Both the position numbers and the translations under genes were made by a program. Below, piece after piece: positions 11,691 to 23,511 of a stretch of 64,000 nucleotides of DNA. This DNA comes from Anisodus tanguticus (taxonomy: Eukaryota > Streptophyta > Magnoliopsida > Solanales > Solanaceae): positions 19,027,001-19,091,000 of the forward strand of contig CM067550.1 of assembly GCA_034509755.1 (NCBI GenBank), read 5' to 3'. Within the stretch, counting starts at the first letter, position 1; every line of letters begins with the position of its first letter. The notes under the pieces are model-generated. The model saw nothing but the letters and a program-made list of their open reading frames with translations. It did no database searches and was not told where the DNA came from.

Positions 11691-14600
11691 TCCGGAGCAA
11701 CGTCCCATATGACGTCCTCCCGAGGTAATCTCTCGTCCTATTTTAATTTGAGCAATGATAATGGAATAATTATTGAAAATGGTCATTCAATTCCATTAAA
11801 AGGTTATGGTTCTAGCAAATTGTCACCACCAAACTCACCCCTAATTTTAAAGAATGTCCTTCATGCTCTAAAATTAATCAAAAACTTGGTTTATGTTAGA
11901 AAGTTTACAACTGATAATTGGGTATCTGTCCGATTTGACCCCTTTGGCATTTTCGTGCATGATTTTCAGACGGAGAAGCTTCTCATGATATGTGATAGCA
12001 AGGGGGAGCTCTATCCAATAAATCTGTCAACACAACAATCCAAGTTTTCTTCTGTTTTTGCAGCCTTGGCACCAACGTTTGGGACATCCGGGAGGGGCTG
12101 TTTTGACTTCTCTTAAACAAAATAATTTTATTTCTTGTGCCCAAACACGGACTCTAATTAAGTGTCATTCTTGCACACTTGGTAAACATGTTAAGTTGCC
12201 ATTTATTTCTTCTACTTCATGCACTCTTTTGCCATTTGATATTTTACATTGTAATATTTGGACATCACCTATTTTGAGTTCTTCTGGTCATATATATTAT
12301 TTGCTTAAACTTGATGACTACTCTAATTATTTGTGGACATTTCCTTTGTCGAAAAAATCACAAGTGTTTTCCACTTTTTTCACTTTTAGAGCATTCATCC
12401 GAACTCAATTTAAACGTGATATAAAAAATATCGAATGTGACAATGGGGGGGGGGGGAGTTTGACAATAAGCAGTTTTGGGATTTTTTCAAAACAAATGGT
12501 CTTCAGTTTCGTCTGTCTTGTCCTCATACTTCATCATAAAATGGGAAGACCGAACCAAAATTAGAACCATTAACAATATTGTTAGAACATCTCTTTCTCA
12601 TGCTTCATTTCCCCCTGTATTTTGGCGTTATGCACTCCAAATGGCCACTTACCTGTTGAATGTCCTTTCTCATAAAACCTATCATACCAAGTTCCTCTAA
12701 AAATGCTTTATTTACGAGAACCCACATATCATCACTTAAGAGTGTTTGGTTGTCTTTGCTACTCCCTCTTTCCATCCACCACAATCACAAAACTCCAAGC
12801 TCGTTCTACTCCATGTGTTTTCTTGGGATATCCTACTCATCATCTCGGTTACCAATGTTACGACATTTCTTTCAAAAGAATATTTATAAGTCGTCATGTA
12901 ATCTTTGATGAAACAATTATTCTATTTGCTAAAATACACGCCACTGGGACTCATAACTATGATTTTTGGGATGATGATAAGCTTTCGAATCTAACACATT
13001 TTTTCACAGCTCAGTACCGATTGCTAGTGTTGAACACCGTAATTCAGGCCCATTGGGCCAACGATCGATGGCCCAAGTGATCAATGCAGCAGCTTAGGCC
13101 TTCGGTTCCGAGGCCCAGTCCTACTACCGCACAATCTGCTCGGTCCAGCGGATTGGGCCAGTCCACCACTACGGTCCCAGTTCCAGCTCCAGCAATACAG
13201 CCCACTAGACCCTCAGTTTCGCACTCTTCGGTCAGTGGCGTCCAGTCCATTGACCCAAAAAACCGTCCGGTCACCCGTAGTCAACATAGAATTGTCAAAC
13301 CCTATGCCAAATATAGTCTTCACACCCAGGTCTCGAAATCACCTTTGCCTCGTAATCCAGTGTCTTCTCTAAAAGACTCGAATTGGAAAATGGCCATGTA
13401 TGATGAATATCATGCTCTAATTACAAATAGGACATGAGATTTAGTACCTCGTCCATCTAATTCTAATATAATTCGATCTATGTGGATTTTCAGCCATAAA
13501 GAAAAATCTGATGGAACTTTTGAGCGGCATAATGCCCGTCTTGTAGGTGATGGGAAGACACAACAGGTTGGTGTAGATTGCGGGGAAACATTCAGTCCAG
13601 TGGTCAAACCTGCAACAATCAGAACAGTTCTCAGCATGTCTCTCTCAAAAGGATGGTCACTTCATGAATTAGATGTCAAAAATGCCTTCCTCCATGGACA
13701 CCTTAATGAGATTGTATACATGCACCAATCGTTGGGATACAGGGATCCTAAATATCCCAACCATGTGTGTTTACTCAACAAATCACTATATGGCCTCAAG
13801 CAGGCCCCCAAGGCTTGGTATAAGCCGTTTGCAAATTTTGTGTCACACATGGGTTTTTCGCACAGTCGTTAAGATAATTCCCTGTTTATTTATCGTCAGG
13901 GTAATCATACTGCTTATCTTCTTCTATATGTGGATGATATTATTCTAACATCATCTTCAGACTCTCTTCGCAAGAATATCATGTCACAACTTAGTTCTGA
14001 ATTTGCTATGAAAGATCTTGGCCCACTACACTACTTTCTAGGAATTGCTGTGATACGACATACAGGTGGATTATTTCTCTCCCAGAAGAAGTATGCATCA
14101 GAAATCGTGGAACGAGCTGGGATGTCTTTCTGCAAACCTTCGGCAACTCCGGTAGACACAAAGTCAAAATTGAGTGTCATCTCTAGCAAACTTTTTGTTG
14201 ATCCGACGTTATAGCGCAGCCTAGCAGGAGCTTTACAATATCTCACATTCACCAAGCCAGATATTACCTATGCAGTGCAACAAGGGTGTCTATTTATGCA
14301 TAATCCAATGGAGGAACATATGCATGCTCTGAAACGCATTTTCGATATATTCAGGGCACTCTGGAGTATGGATTACATCTATACCCGTCCTCTTGTTTCC
14401 AAACTTGTTACTTACACTGATGCAGATTAGGCAGGATGTCCGGATACAAGACGATCCACCTCCGGGTATTGCGTCTTCCTTGGTGACAATTTAATCTCAT
14501 GGTCCTCAAAAAGGCAGCCACGATATCACGCTCAAGTGCTGAAGCAGAATATCGTGTTGTGACCAATGTTGTATCTGACTCATGTTGGATTCAGAACCTG

Positions 14601-14876
14601 TTACTTGAACTTCATTGCCCTATTCTGACTGCAATAATAGTATATTGTGATAATATTAGTGCAATTTATCTCTCATGGAATCCCATCCACCATCAACGCA
14701 CTAAACATATTGAGTTAGATATTCATTTTGTACGCGAGAAGGTGGCTCACGGACAAGTGCGGGTGCTACATGTCCCAACGCGTCATCAAATCGCAGATAT
14801 CTTCACAAAAGGACTTCCGCTGATATTATTTAAAAATTTTAGGGACAGTCTCAACATTCACCGCCCTCCAGCTTCG
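11640..14876 (+). pseudogene. Copia element 1 pol (protease, integrase, RT, RNase H)
   Basis: Domains in order: protease with YMDSGATSHM (Asp near 11688); GAG-pre-integrase WHQRLGHPG near 12063; integrase core near 12230-12560; integrase C-terminal part 12700-13080; RT near 13480-14214 with ELDVKNAFLHG, SLYGLKQAPKAWY and LYVDDIIL near 13925; RNase H at 14499-14830 with SSAEAEYR, VYCDNISAIYLS and HQIADIFTKGLP. Breaks include a frameshift in a 12-base G run (12445-12456), further frame changes near 12560 and 12700, and stops near 13436, 13870, 14212 and 14427. Several of the stops stand where relatives have Trp or Arg. Confidence 0.85.
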
Positions 14877-14888
14877 ACTGCGGGGGAG
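14876..14888 (+). other. Polypurine tract of copia element 1
   Basis: GACTGCGGGGGAG lies directly before the 3' LTR and would prime plus-strand synthesis. Confidence 0.7.
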
Positions 14889-15120
14889 TGTTAGAATATT
14901 ATGTAAATCATATTATTATTATGTATTAATGTAGTATCATTTTATATATGGTAGGTAGTAAAATGTTAATTAGGAATATTATGTTAATCAGGTAGAAGAT
15001 TATTAGGGATTGATTAAGAAGATTAGACATGATTGACACTTTCTAATTACATGTATATGGTGTATATATTATGCCCTTTAAGGATGAATACATTGAAGAA
15101 AATACTTTTAAAGTCTTACA
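14889..15120 (+). repeat. 3' LTR of copia element 1
   Basis: Same termini as the 5' LTR. It carries an extra piece of about 19 bp near 14970 that looks like a local duplication of aatattatgt-type sequence. Confidence 0.9.
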
Positions 15121-16091
15121 ATAACAAACGAGACTGTCATAGAGTGGTTTAACTATATTCCTCTCGTGGAATTTTATGTAGATTTGTTATATTTTCTTAG
15201 CTAAACATATAATTAGAGAATCATACAATTCTAGCAATTCGAATAAATCTCGCGTAATTTTATGTGATTGCATTCTAATAAGTTCTAATTTTTTTCTTTT
15301 ATTTATGGATGACAGTAAAAAAAGCAAAGGGATAAGAGAACTTTTCAATTATGTGATTGTGAATCGTATCAGCTACAGCTAATAAAAGGTAGTAGTATAT
15401 TTAGCTTTACTGTAAGGTCTAAAGATTCGATTGTGATTAATCAACCAACTTTATATGACACCTAACATTAAGATGAATAAGTAAAACCTAAAACTAACCA
15501 TAAAGATAGTAACGGTGGGTAAAAATCAACTTATCAATGCTTGAGAGACATTCTTCTACCACTGAGAGATGATTTTTCTATGACTATGATGTTCATGCTA
15601 GGTTGACGATTAATTTCAGGGGATAGTTGTTATCTATCACTAATATAATTGCATAAATATAGGGTAATTCTTTTTATGTTTGAGAAATATAATTGAATAG
15701 ACGGATTTCTGCCTCCTTAATTAGAAAGGCCTTGAGTTCTAAGTCCTAAAATAATTATTTAGAAGAAAGCACTTCTCCTTTTAAATAAAGCATAAGCAAT
15801 ACGGTTTTGAAGCCGTTGAACTAATAAATTTCGAATATAATAGAAGGCAATCTTTTACTTTTAACACAAACTATAGACAAATATCTCGATCACTCAACAA
15901 TGTTCCCATCAAATCCAGTTGGCACCCAAAACAAAACATCCATAATCCAATAAAAAAAGAAGAAGGAATTTTCACCGTTAAAAGAGTAAACGGTTGGTAA
16001 AAACCAAATGATCAAATGGGATCCAAATCCGATCAAATGCTTGAAATGTAATATTTCAACTTTAACACAAAGCATATATGGTAAAAATTTA
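15121..16091. other. AT-rich intergenic sequence
   Basis: No gene or complete repeat recognised. It separates copia element 1 from the hAT-like element at 16100. Confidence 0.55.
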
Positions 16092-16099
16092 ATATTTAC

Positions 16100-17047
16100 T
16101 AGGGATGGCAACGGATCGGATCTGGATCGGATTCTACTAGATTCAGATCCAGATCCTTTTTTCATACATGGATCTAGATTCGGATCCAGATCCATCGGGT
16201 CCATAAAAATCAGATCAAAATCCGGATCCACCGAATCCACGAATAGGATCTGGATCCACATTCTTGAGTGCATTTTCGACGGAATAATTTGCATGTTGCA
16301 CTTGGAGAATTGGACGATGACATCTTTTGCCTCCCTATATTGATGTAGACAAATGAATGTCTTCTTGATTCTATAACAGCAAAAAAAATAATCAGGAAGC
16401 CTCATAAAATGATAAAGACCTAATTAAATCTGAGAAACATGTACATATACTTGTACCAAAATGCATTTTTCAGTATGATAGATAGAAAATTAAATAAGTA
16501 AACAAGAGATAATTTGAGTATGTTAAAGAATGTATGGTATTTAAAGAAGTTGTTTCATTTAACCATTTTAGAATATAAAGGCATTAAAGTCATATTGAAG
16601 CAAATATGAAAAGTAAATATATTACAGCACTAATTTATATCTATATAATAAATTAAGAGGTCTGTTAATTTATTTATTCAAGGAAACTAAGAGGTGTGAG
16701 AATGGAAGTTGAGGGTGATTAGTGGAGTAATAAAATTGTTGTTCCAGCCAATTCTTCCTAAAATTTTCAATATCCATTACTCCAAACCTGAATGTAAAAT
16801 ACATAAATTATGAATTTTTAAAAGAAAATACTTATAAAATTACATTCTAGGTTATGCATATATTTAATAAAGAACGGATCCACATATCAGATCTGGACCG
16901 GATACCGATCGCAAACACAAGATCCAGATCCGATCCGTCAGAGACGGATCCGGATCAGTTCCGGATCCGTCGGATCCAAATTTTGAAGATCCATATTCTA
17001 TAAAACGGATCTAAATCCACCGGGTCCAGGATCTACTGTCATCTATA
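16100..17047. mobile_element. Non-autonomous hAT-like element, copy A
   Basis: Ends are TAGGGATGGCA at the left and, read inward on the other strand, TATAGATGACA at the right. An 8-bp duplication ATATTTAC flanks it on both sides (16092-16099 and 17048-17055), the length expected for hAT insertions. The subterminal regions (16115-16260 and 16875-17040) are packed with ggatcc/gatccag-type repeats in both directions. The middle is AT-rich and non-coding. A shorter relative sits at 58963-59721. Confidence 0.85.
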
Positions 17048-17055
17048 ATATTTAC

Positions 17056-17607
17056 ATTAATTAATGCATGACATATATTTGTACATTATTTTAATATCTA
17101 TTAGTTATGATTAATTAAACTACTTAATCATGATAAATTAATAAAATTTAACTTAAATATCGATACGAATAGAATTTTACCAAGTTCAAGCAACCGAGAG
17201 AGGCCGTGATTTACAATGTCCTTATGTAGGTCCCATTCCGGACTCCAAATCTGAAACTTAACCAACAAAGAAGAAAACTCAAAAAGTAAATTCAACACTT
17301 GAGGCGGTTTTATATAGATCACGTGTTGTGCTATGAAAACAGTCTTAAAAGTATATTACATCTCTTGAACGGCAACTCTACATTATGATTTATGTGTTTC
17401 TGCACTAAGAGTGTTCACATATCACATGATTCAATAATTTGTGTTTAGACTCTAAATCATATTCAAAAACACTTTTAAATATTTAATTATTATTTTATAT
17501 TAATTTAGGGGTCGTTTAAAATGCATGATTAGATAGACAATATATTTCTTAGGTTGGGAGATTCTATGAATTAACTATTTATATGTGATATATAATCCTA
17601 TCATTTT
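17056..17607. other. AT-rich intergenic sequence
   Basis: No recognisable gene. The short open frames here have no family features. Confidence 0.55.
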
Positions 17608-17612
17608 AATAC

Positions 17613-17785
17613 TGTAAGAAATATTTTTCTTTGTTATTTTATTAATGATTTACACTATATATAATTGTATAAAAATATTTACCTTACTACAAACTATGTA
17701 ACTAATGAATCCTAATTACAAGAGAAATCTAATTCTACCTAATATAGGAGATGTACAATTTTAAATGCAATCTAATTCTATTACA
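17613..17785 (-). repeat. 3' LTR of copia element 2
   Basis: Plus-strand ends TGTAAG...ATTACA. It matches 21965-22136 over its full length with scattered changes. Confidence 0.85.
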
Positions 17786-17839
17786 CCCCCCACAGTCGAA
17801 GAGGGAGGTCGGCGTATGCTGAGACTGTCCCGAAAGTCT

Positions 17840-20600
17840 TCAAATAAAACCAGCGAAAGACCTTTTTTTAAAGATGTCGACAATCTGATAACGTGACGGG
17901 ACATGTAAGACAACATACTTGTCTACGGGCAACCTTTTCGTGAACAAAGTGAATATTCAGCTCAATATGTTTAGTGCGTTGGTGGTGAACCAGATTCTCT
18001 GAGAGATAAATAACACTAACATTATCACAATAAACCAATATCGCCTTCGGAACCGGACAATGGAGCTCTAAAAGAAGGTTCCATAGCCAACAAGATTCAT
18101 ACATCATATTGGCAACTCCTCGGTATTCTGCTTTTGGATCTGGACAAGGTTGATTGCCGTTTTGAGGACCAAGAGACCAAATTATCACCAAGAAATACAC
18201 ATTAACCAGACGTGGAGCATATGATATCTGAAAAACCACCCCAATCGGCATCTGTATATGAAATAAGAGTGGTTGCCGAAGACGGATATAAATGCATGCC
18301 ATGATCGAGAGTACCCTGAATATAACACACAATGCGTTTGAGAGCATTCATGTGATCCTCCATCGGGTTATGCATTAATAGACAAATCTATTGTACATCA
18401 TAAGAGATATCGGGCCTCGTGAAGGTGAGCTATTGCAGGGCCCCTGCAAGGCTGCAGTAATGTGATGGATCGGCATATGGCTTGCTGGAAGACGCACTCA
18501 ACTTCGGTTTAGCGTCAACCGGCCTACACGATAACATACGAACTCGTTCAACAATCTTTGATGCATACTTCTTTTGGGATGAAAATAAACCACCTGCATG
18601 ACGTGTCACAGCTATCCCCAAGAAGTAACTCAGTACCAGGCCCTGACGGTAAATGAATAGAGAATGATCAGACCTGATGTTAGAAAACCCAATATGTGAA
18701 ACGTAATCTGCAAACTCTTGTACCAGGCCCTAGGTGATTGTTTGAGCTCATATAATGATTTCTTCAGTAGTTACACATGATTAGGATAAGTAGGGTCCAT
18801 ATACCCCATGAGCTGATACATGTACAATGTTTCAATGAGGTCTCCATGCAGGAAGGCATTTTGACATCAAGCTGATGAAGCGGCCATGCCTTCGAAAGAA
18901 CCAAACTGAGGACCGTCCTGATAGTTGCTGGTTTGACCACCAGACTGAAAGTCTCACCACAATCCACTACTAACATGTTGAGTCTTTCCATCAACTACAA
19001 GACGAGCTTTGTGCCTCTCAAATGTATCGTCAGATTTTTCTTTATGACTAAAAATCCACTTAGACTAAATCACATTAACATCAGGGGACGGGCACCAAAT
19101 CCCACGTCCTATTATTAATAAAAGCATTAAATTTATCATCCATAGTCATTTTCCAATTCGGGTCATTAAGGGTAGACACAGGATTACGAGGCAACGATTG
19201 ACTTGAAAACATGGGTGTGAAGACCATATTTTTTGTTTGGCTTTAAAATCCTGTGTTGACTACGAGTGATAGGCCGTTGGGTTGGAATTGAAGTTGGGCC
19301 AGGCGAGAAGGACGGACTGGCCAGCAGTGGGCTAGAAGTGAATGGATTGTCGGGTAGTGGGTTGCTCGAGCCGGATGATGGGCCGAGACCCAGCGGATTG
19401 CCAATAATTGGGCCTCGCGGTAGTGTGTTACCGGCAAGAGACTCAGCTGGGCCAGCAGTCGCTGGGCTCCGTGATTGGGCTGAGTCACCGGGAAACATTG
19501 GGCCTGTTTGGGAGACTAATTTATGAATCAAATATGGGGGTATGCTATCGTCAAGAAATTCATAGGTAGGAGACCTGGAACAATGTAATTTGGCAAAAGG
19601 GAAATTTGTTTCATAAAAAATTACTTGACGACTTACGATGATTTTATTAGAGAATAAGTCAAAATTTTTGTAACCACGATGATTTGATGGATATCCCTAA
19701 AAATACACGGAGTTGATCAGGGATGAAGTTTATTAATGATAGTAGAAGGAAAGATAGGATAGCATAAGCACCCGAAAACCCGTAAATGAGAATATGAAGG
19801 GTCCCTTAGGTATAAAATTTTGAGTGGGGATTGGTAGACTAATTATTTGTTCGGAAGTATGTTTAACAGATAGGTTGTCATTTGTAACGTATGATGCCAA
19901 AAAGATGGTGGTAGAGAGGCATGGGCAAGTAAGGTTCTAACAATATTGTTAATGGTTCAAATTTTTCTTTCTGCTATTCTATTTTGAGATGATGTATGTG
20001 GATACGAGAGACGAAACGACAAATCATTAGTTCACAAAAATTCCAAAAAAGGCCCATTATCAAATTCTCTACCATTATCACACTGAATATTTTTAATGTC
20101 CCGTTCAATTTGAGTGTGGATGTATGCTCTAAAGGATAGAAATGTGAAAAAAACTTATGACTTTTTAGAAAAAGAAAACGTCCACAAAAAATTAGAGTAA
20201 TCATCCAACAACAGAAGATAATATCAGTGGCTCGAAGAGCTCAAAATGGGAGATGTCCAAATATCACTATGAATAATATCAAAGGGCATGGGCATAATAG
20301 TATGAGAATTCGAAGCAACAAAAGGAAACTTAACATGTTTTCCAAGAGAACAAGAGTGATACACATGAGAACTACGAGGTCTAGTACACTCGATAAATTT
20401 ATTTTGTTTAAGGGAAGCAAAAATATGTGCTCCCGGATGACCCAAACATTCAAGCCATAAAGAATGAGCTAAAGCTGCAAAAGCGGATGGTAATTTGGCT
20501 TGATGTGTGGTTGTGGTGATTGGATAAAGCTCGCCTCGACTATCACATCTCATTAGATGCATCCTCGTTTGAAAATCCTTCACAGAAAACCCAAAATGAT
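17840..20600 (-). pseudogene. Copia element 2 pol, internally deleted
   Basis: On the minus strand: GAG-pre-integrase and integrase start at 20583-20224 (LGHPGAHIFASLKQNKF); integrase C-terminal and linker at 20204-19184; RT start at 18994-18764 (VDCGETFSLVVKPATIRTVL); RT end at 18621-18430; RNase H at 18347-17868 (AEYRGVANMM, VYCDNVSVIYLS). Between 18720 and 18600 the frame runs from FIYRQG directly into YFLGIAVTR. The segment with YVDD and MKDLGPLH present in copia element 1 is therefore missing, and this RT lacks its catalytic Asp pair. Several stops and frameshifts add to this. Confidence 0.8.
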
Positions 20601-20799
20601 CAAATTCAACAAAAACCCAATTATCAGTGGTAAATTTTTAACTGAAATCAAGTTTTTAATTAATTTAGGTGAATGGAGGACATTTTTCAAAATTAACGAT
20701 GGGTTCGGAGGAGACAAGTTTACAGTACTATAACCACGAATTGGAATTGAATGACCATTTCCGACAATTATACTATGATTATTTCTTAAATTAAAATAG

Positions 20800-21914
20800 G
20801 ACGAGAGATTACCTTATGAGGACATCATATGATACATTGCATTGGTGTCCATGTACCAATTTACGTCGGGTGGAGTAAGCCCAAGAGTGTGCATCACAAT
20901 CTCGATATCTGTTAGGGTCACCACTGTCGAGTGGGCCTGCTGCCACTGGCTCGGTAGTGGCCCAAGATTTCCTGGGTTGCTGCCTGTTGGACCGACCTGT
21001 TGGGCCTACTGAGTTGCTGGATGTCACCTAGGCCTGGCCCAGTTACTACCGGTTGGATAGGGGAAGGGCGGCATAGCCCAAGGCCACTGACATGCCCATG
21101 GTGCCGACCCACTGCCCCAGGGTGCCCTCGACTGCCACTGGGCTGGCGGTTGCTGCTAGTCGATGCCTTTACCACCACCGCGGTCATAGTTTTTATCCCA
21201 TTACCGCCGTTTCGGCCCTTCTGGCCACGATTTGCCAGCAATTTTTTAAATTGTGACGAACTCTCATCGGATGGAGTGGCAACCAAGGCAGAATTTGACA
21301 CGGTGGTTGTCTTCTTGGCAAAACCCGCTTATTCGAGAATGAGCATAAAGTGGGCTTGGTAAAATGGTGGAAGATGATTGCTTCTCAGATGAGCGTACCC
21401 ACTCCACTATATGTGTCGGTGAGGCCGACCACTAGTTGTAAAACAAGCCGATTGTTAGTGACGGCGCGCCAACGTTCATGAGTTAGTCCGACAACACCTT
21501 GAGCCGTTGACAATATGCGGAAGCATTGGGAAAGTCCGCCATGTCGGTGGTGGAGAATTCTCTTTTCAAGAGTAACGACCTAGAAATAGAAATAGTGGCA
21601 TAAATCCACTAAAAATTTGTCGCATCAAGGGTTAACCATAATTCTCTTTCGTCGTTGGTTTTCGGCACCTTCTCCTTGCCCTTTTCCGGTGAAATTATGT
21701 GATGAATGACCCGGTGGGAGCGGCAGTGAATCTTGAAGAGCTTTGCCCACGTTGCATAATGGACATTTTCCATCTCAAGAGTGATGGAAACATGATATTT
21801 GATGTTGGAAACTATGAGAGCTGGATGAAAAGAATATTTTGAGTCAGACATGGCTGACTGGGAGAAGGGTGGTCGGCAGCAAAAAGAAGAGGGGGGAGGG
21901 GGAGCGTCGGACAC
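20800..21914 (-). pseudogene. Copia element 2 gag and protease start
   Basis: From Met at 21914 (or 21854) the minus strand encodes LIVSNIKYHVSITLEMEN and HYATWAKLFKIHCRSHR, clearly related to the gag of copia element 1 but with the Trp intact where element 1 has TGA. The frame decays after about 21609. A Gly/Ser/Gln-rich linker follows at 21301-20918, then a degraded protease region near 20850. Confidence 0.7.
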
Positions 21915-21964
21915 AAGGAAGCAGAGTTAGGGTTTCATGAACTTTTCATAGACTACTGATACCA

Positions 21965-22136
21965 TGTAATAAATATTATTCCTTGATTATTTCATTAATG
22001 ATTTACACAATATATAATTGTACAAAAATATTTACCTTGCTACAAACTAGGTAACTAATCAATCCTAATTACAAAAGAAATGTAATTCTACCTAATATAT
22101 GAGATGTACAATTTTAAATGTAATGTAATTTTATTA
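21965..22136 (-). repeat. 5' LTR of copia element 2
   Basis: Begins TGTAATAAATATT on the plus strand, next to the primer site at 21955-21964. The far end appears to lack the terminal CA. Confidence 0.8.
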
Positions 22137-22141
22137 AATAC

Positions 22142-22840
22142 AAATAATAAGATAAAATAATTTTAGAATTAATTAATATCCATAACCGCATTAGTGTTAT
22201 TCTTCTCCCATCAATCAAATAATTTTAAAAAAAATATTCAAATTCTCAATCCGCAGTACACAACACACGAAGAGGTGCTTTTAAGACAAAAAGAAAAGAA
22301 TCTACTATTGATGCCACAACTCGAGACTTTATTGAAAATCGAGAGACTCCAGCGATCCCTAATATTTTAATTCTAGACTCCATACCATAGTAAAATCCAA
22401 TAACACGACATGGACACGTTTAAGCAAGAAAAAAAAATACCCCTATATCACTAAAGGGTAGTGGCGGGATAAAACGAATTTCTCCGCTCTTAATAAATCT
22501 TACGTGATACTTTGAATTAATAAGAAGTTCAAAAAATATCAAATATCTAATGAAAAATCTAAATAAGCAAATAGCACATTTTAGAAATAGAAAAAGACAA
22601 CATGCTCATGTCAAAGCGGACATCAAATATCAAACAACAACAATAACAACGTATCTAATATAATTTAACAAGTAAAGTCATGAAATATTAAACACGAATT
22701 CAAATTACTCGAGATTTAAATAAAAGAAAGAGTCAAGATGCTCATGTCAAAACATATGAATCTAGATTAATTTGAGCCCCAAACAACGAACAACGAATTG
22801 AAAACTAAAAATTAAATAAATTATTTGTTATATAATGAAG
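22142..22840. other. AT-rich intergenic sequence upstream of the host gene
   Basis: No coding sequence. A short stretch near 22640 (caacaataacaacgtatct) faintly resembles the tail of the SINE found at 32632 but is too short to call. Confidence 0.5.
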
Positions 22841-22848
22841 ACACCCAT

Positions 22849-22854
22849 CACGTG
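22849..22854 (+). promoter_or_regulatory. G-box CACGTG
   Basis: A perfect CACGTG core lies about 55 bases upstream of the TATA box. bZIP and bHLH factors bind such sites in plant promoters of light-, ABA- or stress-regulated genes. Function here is inferred from position alone. Confidence 0.5.
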
Positions 22855-22902
22855 CCTACATCATCATCATTACTTAACTCTCCCCACCTTTGTCCCTCCC
22901 AC

Positions 22903-22909
22903 TATATAA
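22903..22909 (+). promoter_or_regulatory. TATA box of the 22990 gene
   Basis: TATATAA stands 81 bases before the ATG, in a C/T-rich context. This predicts a start of transcription near 22935-22940 and a short leader. Confidence 0.65.
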
Positions 22910-22989
22910 CCTTCTCGTTTGTGTTCCCTCAACTCATCCAACGTAAACGTTTCTTGTATTATTCTTACACCATTTATATTAAACATTAA

Positions 22990-23511
22990 ATGGATCATCA
23001 ACTGAGTTCGAGAAAGCGAGGTCGTGATGACTCGTCCGAGTTAGAAATCAACTCGCCCGAAGTAAAGAGACTCAGAGAAGATCTCTTAGACGATTTATAC
23101 GCCTCGGTTGAGTTCTCCACTCCTAGTCACGATCTCGACTCGTTCATGAAGAGTTTCGAAGAAGAAATTACAATTTTACCCTCGCCGTCGGCGACTGCCG
23201 GAGTTTCGTCGGAGTCCGGCGAATCTCAGCCGGAGTTAGGATACCTTCTCGAAGCTTCTGATGATGAACTCGGACTACCTCCGCCAACGGGGGCGGAGAC
23301 TGAGTTAGTCCGAGTTGTTACTGAGTCGACTGGACTCAGTAACGAGTTTTGGCCGAGTTATGACTCGTTCGATTTGGGAATTGTTGAATCGGATCATTAT
23401 AGTGGGAATTTTGGTGAATATGTTGGGTTAGATGGGTTGTTTGATCATTCGGATCTGAGTTTCGGGTCGGGTGATTTTCTTTGGAGACCCGAGACTTTAC
23501 CCGCACAATAG
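22990..23511 (+). CDS. Intact host gene, small acidic probable nuclear protein
   Basis: A 173-aa single-exon frame with no breaks. Base use differs from the transposons: many TCG, GAG and GAC codons in an otherwise AT-rich area. Residues 7-12 (SSRKRG) with the following RDD form a likely nuclear localisation signal. Residues 22-34 (NSPEVKRLREDLL) are a charged helix-like motif, followed by Asp/Glu-rich stretches (near 45-55 and 80-95), a Ser/Gly/Pro linker (58-75) and an aromatic, Gly/Asp-rich C-terminus (FGSGDFLWRPE). I recall uncharacterised dicot proteins with an SPEVKRL-type motif but cannot name the family. The start is well supported by a TATA box 81 bases upstream and the absence of an earlier in-frame ATG nearby. 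No membrane segment or signal peptide. No enzyme motif, so a regulatory or protein-binding role is plausible but unproven. Confidence 0.85.
   Translation: MDHQLSSRKRGRDDSSELEINSPEVKRLREDLLDDLYASVEFSTPSHDLDSFMKSFEEEITILPSPSATAGVSSESGESQPELGYLLEASDDELGLPPPTGAETELVRVVTESTGLSNEFWPSYDSFDLGIVESDHYSGNFGEYVGLDGLFDHSDLSFGSGDFLWRPETLPAQ

Larger units (their letters stand above)
10146..15120 (+). mobile_element. Ty1/copia element 1, complete but inactive
   Basis: A 213-bp LTR at 10146-10358 and a 232-bp LTR at 14889-15120 flank gag, protease, integrase, RT and RNase H in copia order. A tRNA-Met-type primer site follows the 5' LTR and a G-rich polypurine tract precedes the 3' LTR. The flanks ACAAC (10141-10145) and ATAAC (15121-15125) look like a 5-bp target duplication with one change. 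By eye the LTRs differ by about nine substitutions plus an insertion of about 19 bp in the 3' copy near 14970, so the insertion is not recent. Confidence 0.9.
17613..22136 (-). mobile_element. Ty1/copia element 2, minus strand, inactive
   Basis: About 173-bp LTRs lie at 17613-17785 and 21965-22136. On the minus strand the first is preceded by a polypurine tract (minus of 17786-17800, with six G) and the second is followed by TGGTATCAGT (minus of 21955-21964), a tRNA-Met primer site. AATAC stands on both sides (17608-17612 and 22137-22141), a likely 5-bp target duplication if the outer LTR has lost its last two bases. Gag to RNase H order is right for copia, and the proteins resemble those of copia element 1. 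Confidence 0.85.

Noticed and set aside
22640..22700. Second SINE copy upstream of the host gene
   Set aside because: Only the tail-like caacaataacaacgtatct stretch fits; the body of the SINE is not recognisable.
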